A stretch of 64,000 nucleotides of DNA from Gordonia prachuapensis (GTDB taxonomy: Bacteria; Actinomycetota; Actinomycetes; Mycobacteriales; Mycobacteriaceae). The notes under the pieces were generated by a model. The model was not told the DNA's origin, did not search any database, and was given only the letters and a program-made list of their open reading frames with translations. Below, one piece after another: positions 54,747 through 64,000 of the stretch (its first letter is position 1; each line of letters opens with the position of its first letter). The position numbers were made by a program, and so were the translations under genes. The stretch covers positions 186,001 through 250,000 of the forward strand of contig NZ_JAZDUE010000005.1 in assembly GCF_036350515.1 (NCBI RefSeq), given 5' to 3'.

Positions 54747-55481
54747 TCAGCCAGGTGTGGGCGCTGACACGGGTAGTCGGGCGTCGAGGATCAACCCCGT
54801 GAGTCCCACGGCGAAGAAGCACGCACTGAGCAACAGCAACAGCGGGTTGCGTTGTCCGGCCATGGCATCGCCGAGCAGGACGACGGCGATGGTCCCGGGC
54901 GCCATACCCACGACCGTGGCGACCAGGTAGGGCAGCGCGGGCACCGAGGACAGCGCCGAACAGTAGTTCGCGACCGAGAACGGGCATGCCGCGATCAGAC
55001 GCAGTGAGCCGACCGCCAACCACCCGCGCCTGCTGAGCCGATACTCCACGGACCGGACGACCGGCTTCGTCAGGTACGGACGCACGCGTTCCCGTCCGAT
55101 GGCACGGACCAGCCAGAACGACACCATCGCCGACACGGTCGACGCGGCCATCGCGCCGACGATGCCGACCGCAGGACCGAACAGGACCCCGGACATCACG
55201 GTGAACGGAGACCGGGGGATCGGCGCGATGGTGATCAGCGCATAGGCACCGAAGAACACCCAGACAAAGACGGGACCGAGGTCTTCGCCCCACGATCGGA
55301 CCGCGCTGATCGAGGGGATCGGGATGAAGTACGAGCTCACCAAGACGACCGCGACGACCGCGGTGAGGGTCAGGGCCGGCCGCACCACCCGGGGGTCGAT
55401 GCGCCGGCGGCCGGGCCGGCCGACTTCTGGGTCACCCCCGGTCGGCGACGCGTTCGCAGTGGTGAGGGGGTCGGAGGGCAC
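54747..55481 (-). CDS. VTT-domain (TVP38/TMEM64, DedA-like) membrane protein
   Basis: This 244-residue protein has about six membrane segments and the VTT core APIPRSPFTVMSGVLFGPAVGIVGAMAASTVSAMVSFWLVRAIGRE. Relatives are implicated in phospholipid scrambling and membrane homeostasis. Its place before the mutase genes matches Rv1491c. It is convergent with cbiO (36-nt gap) and divergent from mutA. GTG start at 55481. Confidence 0.87.
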   Translation of the reverse strand: MPSDPLTTANASPTGGDPEVGRPGRRRIDPRVVRPALTLTAVVAVVLVSSYFIPIPSISAVRSWGEDLGPVFVWVFFGAYALITIAPIPRSPFTVMSGVLFGPAVGIVGAMAASTVSAMVSFWLVRAIGRERVRPYLTKPVVRSVEYRLSRRGWLAVGSLRLIAACPFSVANYCSALSSVPALPYLVATVVGMAPGTIAVVLLGDAMAGQRNPLLLLLSACFFAVGLTGLILDARLPVSAPTPG

Positions 55482-55607
55482 CGGGACACTCTACCCGCGG
55501 GCGACTGCGTGCTCCTTGTCACAACAGCCCTCCCATGTGGGCCGAGCGAGCGTTCGGCTAAAGTCGGGTACGCGCTCGACCCGAGCATGACGGAGGTACC
55601 ACGCCCC

Positions 55608-57524
55608 ATGTCGCAGACCACTGCGTCGACGTCCGATCGGCCCGACGGGCCGCTCGCCGAGGCCTATCAGTCCTGGTCAGATGCTGCCGCTGCAGTGCTG
55701 GCCAAATCCCGGCGGTCCACCGTCGAGGAGCTGCCGGGCACAGCGGAGGAACTGCTGTCCACCGACACGATCGACGGACTACGCATCCGCCCGCTCTACA
55801 CCCGCAAGGACGAGACGGCCGAACCCGGACTCCCGGGCAGTTTCCCGTTCGTTCGCGGTGCCGACCCGGATCGTGACGTCGCGATGGGCTGGCGTGTCAC
55901 CGAGCGATTCGGCGACGACACGGCCAATGCCGCCGAGGTCAACGGCAGCATCCTGGAAGCGCTGGCCAACGGGACCAGCGGGTTGTGGTTGCGCATCGGT
56001 GATGCGCTCGGCGCCGATGATCTCGCCACGCTGCTCGACGGTGTGTACCTCGACCTGATCCCGGTCACCCTCGACGCGGGTGCTGACGGGATCGCGGCGG
56101 CGCGTGCCCTGCTCGCCTTGCGGGAGAAGGCCGGCGCCGCGCCGCAGGCCGCCGCGCCCACTGCCGCCACTGTCACCTCGTTCGGTTTCTCGCCGTTGAC
56201 GGCGGCGTTCTCCGGCCGGCCCACCGTCGACGTCGCGGAAGCCACCGCACTTGCCGCACAAGCGCCCTCATCGGTGCGATCCTTCCGCGTGGACGGCACC
56301 GATTTCGCCACCGCCGGTGCCGACAACGGACTCGAACTCGCGCTGATCGTCGCCGCAGCCGTCACCCACCTGCGGGATCTCACCGCCGTCGGTGTGTCCG
56401 CCGCCGACGCGTTGCGGCAGATCACCTTCGCGGTCTCCGCGGGTGACGATCAGTTCGCGACCATCGCCAAGTTCCGTGCGCTACGCAAGCTCTGGGCTCG
56501 GGTGGCCGAGGTCGTCGGCGCCCCGGACGCGGGTGCCGCACTGACCCACGGAGTCACCGACCTGTCGATGCAGAGTCAGCGTGATCCGTGGGTCAATATG
56601 CTGCGCACCACCATTGCGGCGTTCGGTGCGGGCGTCGGTGGCGCCGACCAGGTGACGGTTCTCGGCTTCGACGCGGCGATCCCCGCCGATCGGCGCACAT
56701 CGAGTGCCACCTTCTCACGACGAATCGCGCGCAACACCCAGCTGCTCCTGCTCGAGGAATCCAACATCGGTCGGGTCCTGGACCCCGCCGGCGGATCGTG
56801 GTTCGTCGAAACGCTCACCGAGGAGATGGCCGCCAACGCGTGGGCCGTCTTCGGCGAGATCGAGACGGCCGGAGGCTATCGCGCAGTACTAGACTCGGGG
56901 TGGATCGCAGATCAGGTGAGCGCGACGCTCGCGCGCCGCGACGACTCCGTCGCTCATCGCCGGATCGCGGTCACGGGGCTCAACGAGTTCCCGAACCTCG
57001 ACGAGAAGCCGCTGGGTACCGACGTGGCCGACATCGACGACGTCCCCGGGGGTTCGCCACGGCTGGCCCGGGTGGGTCGCGCCTTCGAAGAACTGCGGGA
57101 TCGATCGGACGCCGCACTCGCCGAGACCGGCCGACGGCCTTCGGTGCTGTTGCTACCGCTCGGCCCGGTCGCCGAACACAATGGACGGACGACATTCGTC
57201 GCCAACCTCCTTGCCTCCGGCGGCATCTCGGCGATCAATCCGGGCCCGCTGACCCCCGATGCCATCGCGGATGCGGTGCGCGACGGCGACACGCCGATCG
57301 CCGTCCTGTGTGCGAGCAAGCAGCGCTACGCCGACGACGGGGCCGCCGCGCTCGCCGCGGCACGCGCGACCGGGCTGTCCACCGTGCTGATGGCGGGGCC
57401 CGACAAGGAATGGCCCGACGGAGAGAAACCCGACGGATCCCTGCGGATCGGCATCGACGCCGTCACCACCCTGCGTGAACTCCTTGACCAGCTCACCCAC
57501 GAATCGGCGGGAGCATCATCATGA
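55608..57524 (+). CDS. mutA: Methylmalonyl-CoA mutase small (beta) subunit
   Basis: This 638-residue protein is the non-catalytic MutA subunit. The TIM-barrel part covers about residues 60-450 (e.g. HGVTDLSMQSQRDPWVNMLRTTIAAFGAGVGGADQVTVLGFD), and the B12-domain remnant at the C-terminus lacks the DxHxxG cobalt ligand. It pairs with MutB to convert succinyl-CoA and methylmalonyl-CoA, linking propionate use to the TCA cycle. ATG 55608 has GGAGGT 10 nt upstream; ATG 55587 is less likely. Confidence 0.93.
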   Translation: MSQTTASTSDRPDGPLAEAYQSWSDAAAAVLAKSRRSTVEELPGTAEELLSTDTIDGLRIRPLYTRKDETAEPGLPGSFPFVRGADPDRDVAMGWRVTERFGDDTANAAEVNGSILEALANGTSGLWLRIGDALGADDLATLLDGVYLDLIPVTLDAGADGIAAARALLALREKAGAAPQAAAPTAATVTSFGFSPLTAAFSGRPTVDVAEATALAAQAPSSVRSFRVDGTDFATAGADNGLELALIVAAAVTHLRDLTAVGVSAADALRQITFAVSAGDDQFATIAKFRALRKLWARVAEVVGAPDAGAALTHGVTDLSMQSQRDPWVNMLRTTIAAFGAGVGGADQVTVLGFDAAIPADRRTSSATFSRRIARNTQLLLLEESNIGRVLDPAGGSWFVETLTEEMAANAWAVFGEIETAGGYRAVLDSGWIADQVSATLARRDDSVAHRRIAVTGLNEFPNLDEKPLGTDVADIDDVPGGSPRLARVGRAFEELRDRSDAALAETGRRPSVLLLPLGPVAEHNGRTTFVANLLASGGISAINPGPLTPDAIADAVRDGDTPIAVLCASKQRYADDGAAALAAARATGLSTVLMAGPDKEWPDGEKPDGSLRIGIDAVTTLRELLDQLTHESAGASS

Positions 57525-59800
57525 CCCAGACCGAACCGACCAGCACGGCACAGGATTTCGGTGCCGTCCCCAGCTTCGCCGGGGTGGACCTGGATTCCGC
57601 GACCGCCACCACGAGCGAGTCGGCAGAGCCGGCAATCGAGCGGCTCGCGCGCGCACAGGGCCAGTCACCCGACGAGATCACCTGGAACACACCGGAACAG
57701 ATCGACGTTCGGGCGATCTACACCCGGGCGGACCGGGACGCGGTGACCAACGACGACGAGCATCCGTACCCGCTGGACTCCATCCCCGGTGAGGCGCCGT
57801 TCATCCGCGGCCCGTATCCGACGATGTACGTCAACCAGCCGTGGACGATTCGTCAATATGCGGGCTTCTCGACGGCCGCCGAATCCAACGCCTTCTACCG
57901 ACGGAACCTCGCCGCGGGCCAGAAAGGCCTGTCGGTGGCCTTCGACCTCGCCACGCACCGCGGATACGACTCCGACCATCCGCGTGTGGCCGGCGATGTC
58001 GGTATGGCCGGGGTGGCGATCGACTCGATCCTCGACATGCGTCAGCTCTTCGACGGTATCGATCTCGGGTCGGTGTCGGTGTCGATGACCATGAACGGCG
58101 CCGTTCTGCCGATCCTGGCGTTGTACGTCGTTGCGGCCGAAGAGCAAGGCGTTCCGCCGGAGAAGCTTGCCGGGACCATCCAGAACGACATCCTCAAGGA
58201 GTTCATGGTCCGCAACACCTACATCTATCCGCCGAAGCCGTCGATGCGGATCATCTCGAACATCTTCGAGTACACCAGCCAGAAGATGCCGAAGTTCAAC
58301 TCGATCTCGATCTCCGGATACCACATCCAGGAGGCCGGGGCGACAGCCGATCTCGAACTCGCCTACACACTGGCCGACGGCGTCGAATACATCCGCGCCG
58401 GCCTCGAGGCCGGCCTCGACATCGACAAGTTCGCACCCCGGCTCTCGTTCTTCTGGGGTATCGGGATGAACTTCTTCATGGAGGTCGCCAAGCTGCGTGC
58501 GGCGCGCCTGCTGTGGAGCGAACTCGTCGCCGACTTCGCGCCGAAGAATCCGAAATCGTTGTCGCTGCGCACACATTCGCAGACATCGGGATGGTCACTC
58601 ACCGCCCAGGACGTGTTCAACAACGTGGCCCGCACCTGCGTCGAGGCCATGGCTGCGACGCAGGGGCACACCCAGTCGCTGCACACCAACGCGCTCGACG
58701 AGGCCATCGCCCTGCCCACCGACTTCTCGGCGCGGATCGCCCGCAACACACAGCTGCTCCTGCAGCAGGAGTCCGGGACCACCCGGTCGATCGATCCGTG
58801 GGCCGGCTCCAACTACGTCGAATGGTTGACCCATCAGCTGGCGCAGAAGGCGCGCGCGCACATCCGTGAGGTCGAGGAGACCGGCGGCATGACCCAGGCC
58901 ATCAACGAGGGGCTGCCCAAGCTCCGGATCGAGGAGGCGGCCGCCCGTACGCAGGCGCGCATCGATTCCGGCCGTCAGCCGCTGGTCGGGGTGAACAAGT
59001 ACCAGGTCGCCGACGACGAGGAGATCGAAGTCCTCAAGGTCGAGAACTCCAAGGTGCGCGCCGAACAGCTCGAGAAATTGCAGCGCTTGCGCGCCGAGCG
59101 TGACGAGGGCGCGGTCCAGGCCGCCCTCGCCGATCTCACGCGGGCCGCAGCGTCCGACGAAGGCGGCCTGGAGAACAACCTCATGGCCCTCGCCATCGAA
59201 GCCGCCCGCCACCAGGCGACGGTCGGGGAGATCTCCGAGGCCATGGAAAAGGTCTATGGTCGCCATCAAGCGGAGATCAAGACCATCAGCGGGGTGTACC
59301 GACATGAGGCGGGCGAGGTGAAGAACGTCGACGCGGCGACCGAGATCGTCCGGCAGTTCGGCGAGGCCGAAGGTCGTCGTCCCCGTGTACTCGTCGCCAA
59401 GATGGGCCAGGACGGCCACGACCGAGGCCAGAAGGTGATCGCCACCGCCTTCGCCGATCTCGGCTTCGACGTCGACGTGGGCCCGTTGTTCGCCACCCCC
59501 GACGAGGTCGCAGCGCAGGCCGCGGACAACGACGTGCATGTCGTGGGTGTGTCCTCGTTGGCTGCCGGTCACCTGACGCTGGTGCCGGCGCTCAAGCAGG
59601 CGCTTGCCGAGGTGGGACGGCCCGACATCATGATCGTGGTCGGAGGTGTCATCCCGCCGGGCGACTTCGACGAGCTGTATCAGGCCGGCGCGTCGGCGAT
59701 CTTCCCGCCGGGCACCGTGATCGCCGATTCCGCGGTCGAGTTGGTGACCAAGCTCGCGAGCGGTCTCGGGCACGAGTTGGCCGGGGTCGCCCCAGAGTGA
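57521..59800 (+). CDS. mutB: Methylmalonyl-CoA mutase large (alpha) subunit
   Basis: This 759-residue subunit has the catalytic barrel (RGPYPTMYVNQPWTIRQYAGFSTAAESNAFYR; THSQTSGWSLTAQD) and a C-terminal B12 domain with cobalt-binding H633 in GQDGHDRGQKV and VVGGVIPPGDF. It needs adenosylcobalamin, which fits the cobalt-import operon just upstream. It overlaps mutA by ATGA and meaB by GTGA. Confidence 0.97.
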   Translation: MTQTEPTSTAQDFGAVPSFAGVDLDSATATTSESAEPAIERLARAQGQSPDEITWNTPEQIDVRAIYTRADRDAVTNDDEHPYPLDSIPGEAPFIRGPYPTMYVNQPWTIRQYAGFSTAAESNAFYRRNLAAGQKGLSVAFDLATHRGYDSDHPRVAGDVGMAGVAIDSILDMRQLFDGIDLGSVSVSMTMNGAVLPILALYVVAAEEQGVPPEKLAGTIQNDILKEFMVRNTYIYPPKPSMRIISNIFEYTSQKMPKFNSISISGYHIQEAGATADLELAYTLADGVEYIRAGLEAGLDIDKFAPRLSFFWGIGMNFFMEVAKLRAARLLWSELVADFAPKNPKSLSLRTHSQTSGWSLTAQDVFNNVARTCVEAMAATQGHTQSLHTNALDEAIALPTDFSARIARNTQLLLQQESGTTRSIDPWAGSNYVEWLTHQLAQKARAHIREVEETGGMTQAINEGLPKLRIEEAAARTQARIDSGRQPLVGVNKYQVADDEEIEVLKVENSKVRAEQLEKLQRLRAERDEGAVQAALADLTRAAASDEGGLENNLMALAIEAARHQATVGEISEAMEKVYGRHQAEIKTISGVYRHEAGEVKNVDAATEIVRQFGEAEGRRPRVLVAKMGQDGHDRGQKVIATAFADLGFDVDVGPLFATPDEVAAQAADNDVHVVGVSSLAAGHLTLVPALKQALAEVGRPDIMIVVGGVIPPGDFDELYQAGASAIFPPGTVIADSAVELVTKLASGLGHELAGVAPE

Positions 59801-60837
59801 GTCGTCCCAGCGTGACCTCCGAGGATAACGACGGCGCAGTCGCGGCGGCGCGCAGACGAATCGATGTCGACGCGCTGGAGAGTGGCGTTCTTGACGACCG
59901 CCGGGCCGACCTGGCGCGCGCGATCACGCTGGTCGAGTCGACCCGCGCCGATCATCGTGCCGCTGCCCAGGAGTTGTTGCTGCGTCTGACACCGCACTCC
60001 GGTAAGTCGTTTCGGGTCGGCATCACCGGCGTCCCCGGCGTCGGGAAATCGACGACGATCGAGGCGCTCGGCATGTACCTGATCGAGCAGGGACACAAGG
60101 TGGCGGTTCTCGCGGTGGATCCGTCGTCGACGCGGACCGGTGGGTCGATCCTCGGCGACAAGACCCGCATGGGCCGACTGTCCATGGACCGCAACGCCTA
60201 TATCCGACCGTCACCGACCTCCGGCACCCTCGGCGGCGTTGCCAAGGCCACCAGGGAGACGATCGTGCTGGTCGAGGCCGCAGGCTTCGATGTCGTACTC
60301 GTCGAGACCGTCGGCGTCGGACAGTCCGAGGTGACCGTGGCCAACATGGTCGACACGTTCACCTTCCTGACGCTGGCGCGGACCGGGGATTCGTTGCAGG
60401 GCATCAAGAAAGGTGTGCTCGAGCTCGCCGACGTCGTCGTGGTCAACAAGGCAGACGGAAAGCACCTCAACGAGGCCAAGGGAGCGGCCCGCGAGCTCAA
60501 GAACGCGCTCAAGCTGATTTACCCGCATGACGCACTCTGGGTGCCTCCGGTGCAGACCATGAGCGCGCTGGAGAACACCGGTGTCTCCGAATACTGGGAT
60601 GCCGTCTTGCGACACAAGCAAACCCTGAGCGACGCAGGACAGTTCGACTCCCGGCGCGCTCAACAGCAGATCGACTGGACCTGGGCGATGGTCAACGACA
60701 TCGTGCTGTCTCGATTGGCACACAGTCCCGAGGTCAGGGCGATCCGTTCCGGGGTTGAACGCGACGTCCGTACGGGCGATCTCACCCCCGCGCTGGCCGC
60801 CCAACGCATCGTGGACGCCTTCGACGCTCGCGCATAG
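59797..60837 (+). CDS. meaB: MeaB, GTPase chaperone of methylmalonyl-CoA mutase
   Basis: This 346-residue G3E GTPase has P-loop GVPGVGKST, switch region DPSSTRTGGSILGDKTRM, VETVGVGQSE and NKAD. MeaB gates cofactor loading and protects or reactivates the mutase. Translational overlap with mutB secures the assignment. It corresponds to Rv1496. A symmetric hairpin lies about 80 nt after its stop. Confidence 0.95.
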   Translation: MSRPSVTSEDNDGAVAAARRRIDVDALESGVLDDRRADLARAITLVESTRADHRAAAQELLLRLTPHSGKSFRVGITGVPGVGKSTTIEALGMYLIEQGHKVAVLAVDPSSTRTGGSILGDKTRMGRLSMDRNAYIRPSPTSGTLGGVAKATRETIVLVEAAGFDVVLVETVGVGQSEVTVANMVDTFTFLTLARTGDSLQGIKKGVLELADVVVVNKADGKHLNEAKGAARELKNALKLIYPHDALWVPPVQTMSALENTGVSEYWDAVLRHKQTLSDAGQFDSRRAQQQIDWTWAMVNDIVLSRLAHSPEVRAIRSGVERDVRTGDLTPALAAQRIVDAFDARA

Positions 60838-60907
60838 CGCAGCTTCCGCGACACGATTGTTGTGGAAATGGTCACCGGTCTTGGCCGTGCTGAGACAGGC
60901 CTGTTAC

Positions 60908-60939
60908 TTTTCTTAGGGTCACCTAATCTTGGTGACCCT
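60908..60939. promoter_or_regulatory. Iron-box-like site overlapping a 9-bp inverted repeat
   Basis: TTTTCTTAGGGTCACCTAA (60908-60926) matches 14 of 19 IdeR positions. Overlapping it, AGGGTCACC and GGTGACCCT (60915-60939) form a perfect 9-bp inverted repeat with a 7-nt loop. It could be an operator for the gene at 60988 or the meaB terminator; no T-tract follows. Confidence 0.5.
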
Positions 60940-60987
60940 GGCCGGGGGGCGATCGATGGTCGTGGGCGGCGAGTGGACAAGTAACGA

Positions 60988-62400
60988 GTGGGTAGAGGGG
61001 TTGGGCGCTTGCTACGCCGACTGACGATCATCGTGATGGCTGCCGTCATCACGATCGGTTTCGCCGAAGGTCATGGTTCTCTCATCTCTCCGGCCGTTGC
61101 GGTACCGGCGGCGCCGTCGGTACCCGCTGCACCGAACGCCTCTGCCGAGGCGAAGAAGGAATGCGTCGGGTCGGACTTCGCCACCTTCGGCAAGATCTAC
61201 GACGCGATCTTCGACTCGATCGTCCCGTACCTGCCGCCGCAGGTCCGCAAGGACCGTGCCAGGATCAAGGCGCAGGCTCATCGGGACATGGATCGGCTGC
61301 GCATCTCCAACATGGTGGTGTCCAATCACCCGAATCAGCTCGGTGCCGAGCGCGGGGACCCGATCATGAAGTATCGCGATCCCATCTCGCTGTATGTCGT
61401 GTCGCAGCTGCTGAATGTGCGCGAGGGCAAGCAGTTCCAGGCCATCACGGTCGAGAATCTGACCCTGGCGCAGGCCGTCGAGACGCTGTGGTTGCTCATC
61501 CACACCACCGTCATCATCCCGCTGACGGTGGTCTTGAGCGCCGTGCCGAACATCGCACCGATCTGGGGACCGATCAACGTGCGGTTCCTCGTCACGCTGC
61601 CGTTCTACATCGGCATGTACGGAGCGCGATATCTGTACCAGTTCATCTCGAGCGCGTTGGTGAACTCCTGTCTGGTCTCGATGACACAGGAAGAGCGGGA
61701 CCGGGCCGGCAAGCCGGTCAAGGATCTGCGATTCGCGGGATCGGTACCGAAGTTCATCGACGAGATCGCCGGCCAGGTGGATCTCGCCGATCAGCGAGGC
61801 TGCGAACCGATCGGCAACCAGCCGATGTCCCGCATCGTCGACCGGACCACGAAGTATCTCGTCTACACCAACAAGGATCCGGCGACGAAAGCCGCGATCA
61901 CCGGCATTTCCCGCGACATCGAGAACCGCATGCGCAACACGTGGGTGCCGGCCAATCTGATCCCCGCCGATCCGGCCGACTTCAACCAGATCGAGGGCCT
62001 GATCTCGTTGCTCGGCGGATACGTCTCGCCGGACATCCCGATCACCATCGGCGAGAACCAGTTCAGCATCGGCACGTCCGGGGCGCCGCTCGACATCGTG
62101 ATCGGGCTGATCCACAACTTCAACCACGGCCAGAATCTGGGTGAGCAGGTCCGGCTCTGGGACCTGCCGGTCACCAAGTCGATGACGGCGGCGTACTACA
62201 CGATGTACTTCAGCATCTATGTCGCCCAGACGATCTACGCCAATGCACTGCCGATCGCACTTCCCGGTGTGGCCCAGTACGTGCCGCGCCCGTTCGGGCT
62301 CTTCTACGCGCCGTTGAACTTCGGATTCAACGCGTACCACAACGTGTTGCGGTCGATGTGCTTCTCCGAGGACAAGAAAGTGGAGGCGGCAATAGCATGA
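60988..62400 (+). CDS. Exported hypothetical protein of the lipase operon
   Basis: This 470-residue protein has a basic start and signal peptide (LTIIVMAAVITIGFAEG), then an Ala/Pro-rich segment. A mostly soluble body carries one or two more hydrophobic stretches (AVETLWLLIHTTVIIPLTVVLSAV, about 160-185). I do not recognise the family. The body includes a few spaced cysteines, consistent with export. GTG 60988 is used; TTG 61009 behind AGAGGGG is an alternative. It overlaps the lipase gene by ATGA, so the products probably act together outside the membrane. Confidence 0.72.
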   Translation: MGRGVGRLLRRLTIIVMAAVITIGFAEGHGSLISPAVAVPAAPSVPAAPNASAEAKKECVGSDFATFGKIYDAIFDSIVPYLPPQVRKDRARIKAQAHRDMDRLRISNMVVSNHPNQLGAERGDPIMKYRDPISLYVVSQLLNVREGKQFQAITVENLTLAQAVETLWLLIHTTVIIPLTVVLSAVPNIAPIWGPINVRFLVTLPFYIGMYGARYLYQFISSALVNSCLVSMTQEERDRAGKPVKDLRFAGSVPKFIDEIAGQVDLADQRGCEPIGNQPMSRIVDRTTKYLVYTNKDPATKAAITGISRDIENRMRNTWVPANLIPADPADFNQIEGLISLLGGYVSPDIPITIGENQFSIGTSGAPLDIVIGLIHNFNHGQNLGEQVRLWDLPVTKSMTAAYYTMYFSIYVAQTIYANALPIALPGVAQYVPRPFGLFYAPLNFGFNAYHNVLRSMCFSEDKKVEAAIA

Positions 62401-63557
62401 GCCGACTGGCATCTCGCGTCATCGCCCTCGTGGGCGTGTTCGTCTTGACGATCACCGGCCTCGTGACGGCCTCGGTTGCCTGGGCCGCTCCGCAGCCGGA
62501 GGCCGGAACAGTCCTGAGCACTACCGACATCACCGATCGCCGTGACGCCAAGGTCGCCGGCGCCGGGAAGGTCATCGCGATGACCTATCTGTCGGAGGAT
62601 CCGAAGGGTCAGCTGATTCCGGTCCGCGGGACCGTGATGATCCCGGCGAAGGCACCGCGTCCGGGCGGATGGCGTGTGCTGGGCTACGCGCACGGCACGG
62701 CCGGCCTCGGTGATCAGTGCACGGTGACCGGTCGGATGGGATTTGAAGGGCGCTACGACGACTGGCTCGGGCCGTGGCTGAAAGACGGCTACGTCATCAC
62801 CGCGACCGAGTACGCCGGCATCGGCGGGCCCGGCGTGCACGCCTACCTCGACGGCGAGGTTTCCGGTAAGAACGTGCTGGATTCGGTGCGGGCCGCACGG
62901 ACAGTTGTCGCACAGCAGGGTGGCAGCACATCGTCGGGTTACATCACCAGTGGCGCCTCGCAGGGCGGCCACGCATCGCTGTGGTCGGCCAGCCTGGCGG
63001 GTACCTACGCTCCGGAACTCACCAACGTCGGTGGTGTGGCGAGCTCACCGCCGGTCAACATCGCCGACTACTTCCAGTTGCTGCGACCCGGCGTGCCGCC
63101 GGTCGCCGTGCCGGATTACGTCACGTACTTCTCCTACGTGATGGCCGGGCTGAAGGTGGCTCGTCCCGACCTGGACGTGGACTCCTACCTCACTCCGCTG
63201 GGGCGCAAGGTGGTCGAGGACGCGAAGACCCTCTGCTACCCCAATCAGGGTCGTGCGACGCGGGGGATGAACGTCGGTCAGTTGATCGCCCGCCCATTCG
63301 ACCAGGGGCCGCTGATCCCGGCTCTGCGCGAGGCGACCGGCGTGCCGACATCGGGCTACGGCGCACCGATGTTGGTCCAGCAGGGAACGCTCGACCCGGT
63401 GTCATTCGCGCCACTGACCACGCAGTTCGTCGACGAGATGCGCACCGACGGTGCCGATGTGGACTTCCGGCAAGCCCAAGCCGGGCATGGGCTGGGTGCG
63501 TGGGCTGAAACGGAGGCGCTGCAGTGGTCCAACGCCCAGCAGTGGCCCGGACGCTGA
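62397..63557 (+). CDS. Secreted lipase/esterase (LIP family)
   Basis: This 386-residue alpha/beta hydrolase has a signal peptide (LVGVFVLTITGLVTASVAWA). It has YAHGTAGLGDQC near the oxyanion region, nucleophile S188 in GASQGG, and a late His in QAQAGHGLG. The fold and order match the secretory lipase family known from Candida and actinomycetes. It likely hydrolyses acylglycerols or other esters outside the cell. ATG 62397 overlaps the upstream stop. Confidence 0.87.
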   Translation: MSRLASRVIALVGVFVLTITGLVTASVAWAAPQPEAGTVLSTTDITDRRDAKVAGAGKVIAMTYLSEDPKGQLIPVRGTVMIPAKAPRPGGWRVLGYAHGTAGLGDQCTVTGRMGFEGRYDDWLGPWLKDGYVITATEYAGIGGPGVHAYLDGEVSGKNVLDSVRAARTVVAQQGGSTSSGYITSGASQGGHASLWSASLAGTYAPELTNVGGVASSPPVNIADYFQLLRPGVPPVAVPDYVTYFSYVMAGLKVARPDLDVDSYLTPLGRKVVEDAKTLCYPNQGRATRGMNVGQLIARPFDQGPLIPALREATGVPTSGYGAPMLVQQGTLDPVSFAPLTTQFVDEMRTDGADVDFRQAQAGHGLGAWAETEALQWSNAQQWPGR

Positions 63558-63567
63558 AGCTCTGGAC

Positions 63568-64000
63568 TCAGAGTTCGGTCTGAATCGGCGCCGGGGTGGC
63601 CGCGACCTCGTTCAACACATGGATGTTGTGCGCGACGTCGCGGCTCTCCCGCGCAGCGATCTGGGTGACCGCACGATCGAGCACACCGATGAGCCCCGGC
63701 GGATCGAACACCAGGGCCGACTGATGTGACACACGACGGTCCCGGGCCCAGATCACTGGCGGCCGTGCGAAACCCGGAGTCGGCGCGAGAACGGTGGCGA
63801 ACCGCCATGCGCTGTCCCGCAACGCTCGGATGGCCTCATTGATCACGAAGATCTGGTGATCGCGCAGCACCGCATAGATGTCGGCCAGTGCCGGTGAGAT
63901 CTCGTTGACATCGGCGAGAACGCCGGCCACCTGACTCGCCAGGACGGCGTTGATGGTGTCGAAATCACGGCGGAGATCACGCAGCCGCCGTGCACTTCCG
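63568..64000 (-). CDS. C-terminal fragment of an unrecognised protein (truncated by window edge)
   Basis: A frame of 143 residues remains open from the window edge to a stop at 63568. It reads RRLRDLRRDFDTINAVLASQ... and looks helical, with no membrane segment or motif I recognise. A GTG at 63930 exists inside, but the frame continues upstream beyond the window, so the true start is outside. It is convergent with the lipase gene (10-nt gap). Confidence 0.6.
   Translation of the reverse strand, partial: GSARRLRDLRRDFDTINAVLASQVAGVLADVNEISPALADIYAVLRDHQIFVINEAIRALRDSAWRFATVLAPTPGFARPPVIWARDRRVSHQSALVFDPPGLIGVLDRAVTQIAARESRDVAHNIHVLNEVAATPAPIQTEL

Overview
The window is high-GC, densely packed actinobacterial chromosome. 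Gene order matches the conserved Mycobacteriales block that in Mycobacterium tuberculosis runs roughly from Rv1459c to Rv1496: mptB, sufR-B-D-C-S-U-T, an ABC-F protein, acnR-acn, ripA, moxR, fabG1-inhA-ferrochelatase, NfeD/SPFH, mutAB-meaB. MabA/InhA-type genes point to a mycolic-acid bacterium. The accessory genes and codon style suggest Gordonia or a close relative, but the species cannot be fixed from sequence reading alone.

Layout. 0-6.8 kb: the MptB N-terminus, then a complete iron-sulfur assembly operon behind a SufR operator. 6.9-11.5 kb: an inserted two-gene module on the minus strand. It encodes a DUF4157 metallopeptidase-like protein and a 1319-residue protein whose C-terminus carries a zinc-deaminase signature, as in contractile-injection-system cargo and polymorphic toxins. 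12.2-27 kb: an accessory surface-glycan locus with five glycosyltransferase genes (one with two GT2 domains), two flippases, an adenylation-carrier-thioesterase protein, a large membrane protein and a GH16 lipoprotein. Its three main transcription units each start behind a 16-17/19 match to the IdeR/DtxR iron box, and two flanking glycosyltransferase genes carry weaker versions. 27-36 kb: lycopene cyclase, an SDR, an ABC-F ATPase, an acyl-CoA synthetase, and two tandem Tat-exported GMC oxidoreductases (iron box and CRP-type site between them). 35.8-39.4 kb: AcnR and aconitase with an AcnR operator. 39.6-51.7 kb: cell-wall hydrolase, MoxR/DUF58/VWA genes, mycolate FAS-II genes, ferrochelatase, NfeD and SPFH protein. 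51.8-60.8 kb: a cobalamin riboswitch with the CbiMNQO cobalt transporter, then B12-dependent methylmalonyl-CoA mutase and its G-protein chaperone. 61-64 kb: a secreted protein and secreted lipase operon, and a gene cut by the window edge.

The pieces fit a cell that senses iron and Fe-S status (SufR, IdeR boxes, AcnR, ferrochelatase) and cobalt/B12 status. The most novel-looking parts are the iron-box-controlled glycan locus and the orphan DUF4157/deaminase module. No tRNA, rRNA, insertion sequence or CRISPR array was recognised.
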